Shown here piece by piece: positions 63,919-64,000 of a DNA stretch of 64,000 bases (position 1 is the first letter of the stretch; every line of letters begins with the position of its first letter). The DNA is from Phascolarctos cinereus. Its lineage: Eukaryota; Chordata; Mammalia; Diprotodontia; Phascolarctidae. The position numbers and the translations under genes are program-made. The stretch lies in the NCBI RefSeq assembly GCF_002099425.1, contig NW_018343964.1, forward strand, positions 16,234,001 to 16,298,000. Reading direction: 5' to 3'. The notes under the pieces are model-generated. The model did no database searches and was not told the origin of the DNA. It saw nothing but the letters and a program-made list of their open reading frames with translations.

Positions 63919-64000
63919 ATCAATCAGTCAGTCCCTTAACAAACATTTACTAAATACCTACTATGGGCCAGGCATTGTGCTAAGCAAGGGGAATACAAAA
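63919..64000 (-). repeat. L2 3' end, running off the window
   Basis: Reads acaaacatttactaaatacc, then gggccaggcattgtgctaag. The L2 copy continues beyond the last base. Confidence 0.85.

Noticed and set aside
1-64000. Search by eye for CRISPR arrays, operons, tRNA, 5S, U6 or 7SK-like genes and telomere-type repeats
   Set aside because: None seen. The only tRNA-like sequences are SINE heads with decayed promoter boxes and SINE bodies attached.

Overview
This window looks like nuclear DNA from a marsupial. The clearest sign is a set of tRNA-derived and CORE-type SINEs that open with a gcagctaggtgg-like head and run into a ctcagtttcctcatctgtaaaatgag-type core (WSINE1-like and MAR1-like). They lie among many old L2, L3/CR1 and MIR copies, marsupial-type hAT fragments and marsupial-type L1. 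An Australian lineage (dasyurid-like) is my best guess, but from sequence alone I can only defend 'marsupial'.

I recognise no functional protein-coding gene, exon series, tRNA, rRNA or snRNA. The window reads as intergenic or deep intronic DNA. Nearly every open reading frame is short and lies in a repeat, a microsatellite or random sequence. The one clear host-gene relic is a processed pseudogene of RPL28 (ribosomal protein eL28) on the minus strand at about 40.36-40.75 kb, inside an old L3/CR1 LINE.

Layout. 0-9 kb: L1 3' end, L2 and MIR fragments, one WSINE1-like SINE, two hAT pieces and a copy of a marsupial repeat with a tgtccttcgttct start (here 'T family'). 9.6-20.1 kb: two copies of a composite hAT+MAR1 unit about 10 kb apart, other MAR1 SINEs, and a cluster of solo-LTR-like elements at 15.4-17.9 kb. 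20.5-23.45 kb: a 2.9 kb L1-derived element with 5' end, ORF1 and 3' UTR but no ORF2 (HAL1-like), flanked by a target-site duplication. 23.5-37 kb: sparser repeats and several stretches without recognisable repeats, including a candidate SOX/OCT-type site. 37.9-38.3 kb: six copies of a 15-17 base unit in mixed orientation set in dinucleotide repeats. 38.8-42.3 kb: stacked L3/CR1 copies with the RPL28 pseudogene. 42.7-49.5 kb: microsatellites, L1 3' fragments, a long L2 copy, and a nested L3/hAT/SINE stack. 50-57 kb: MIR, L2 and SINE insertions. 56.9-58.6 kb: an L3/CR1 LINE with readable reverse-transcriptase remnants. 60.2-63.1 kb: an L1 3' fragment, then an L2 copy split by a 976 bp fold-back insertion with a perfect 13 bp target duplication.

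Repeat family names rest on my memory of consensus sequences and were not checked with a masking program. Coordinates of diverged repeats are good to roughly 10-30 bases. Junctions with target duplications are exact.
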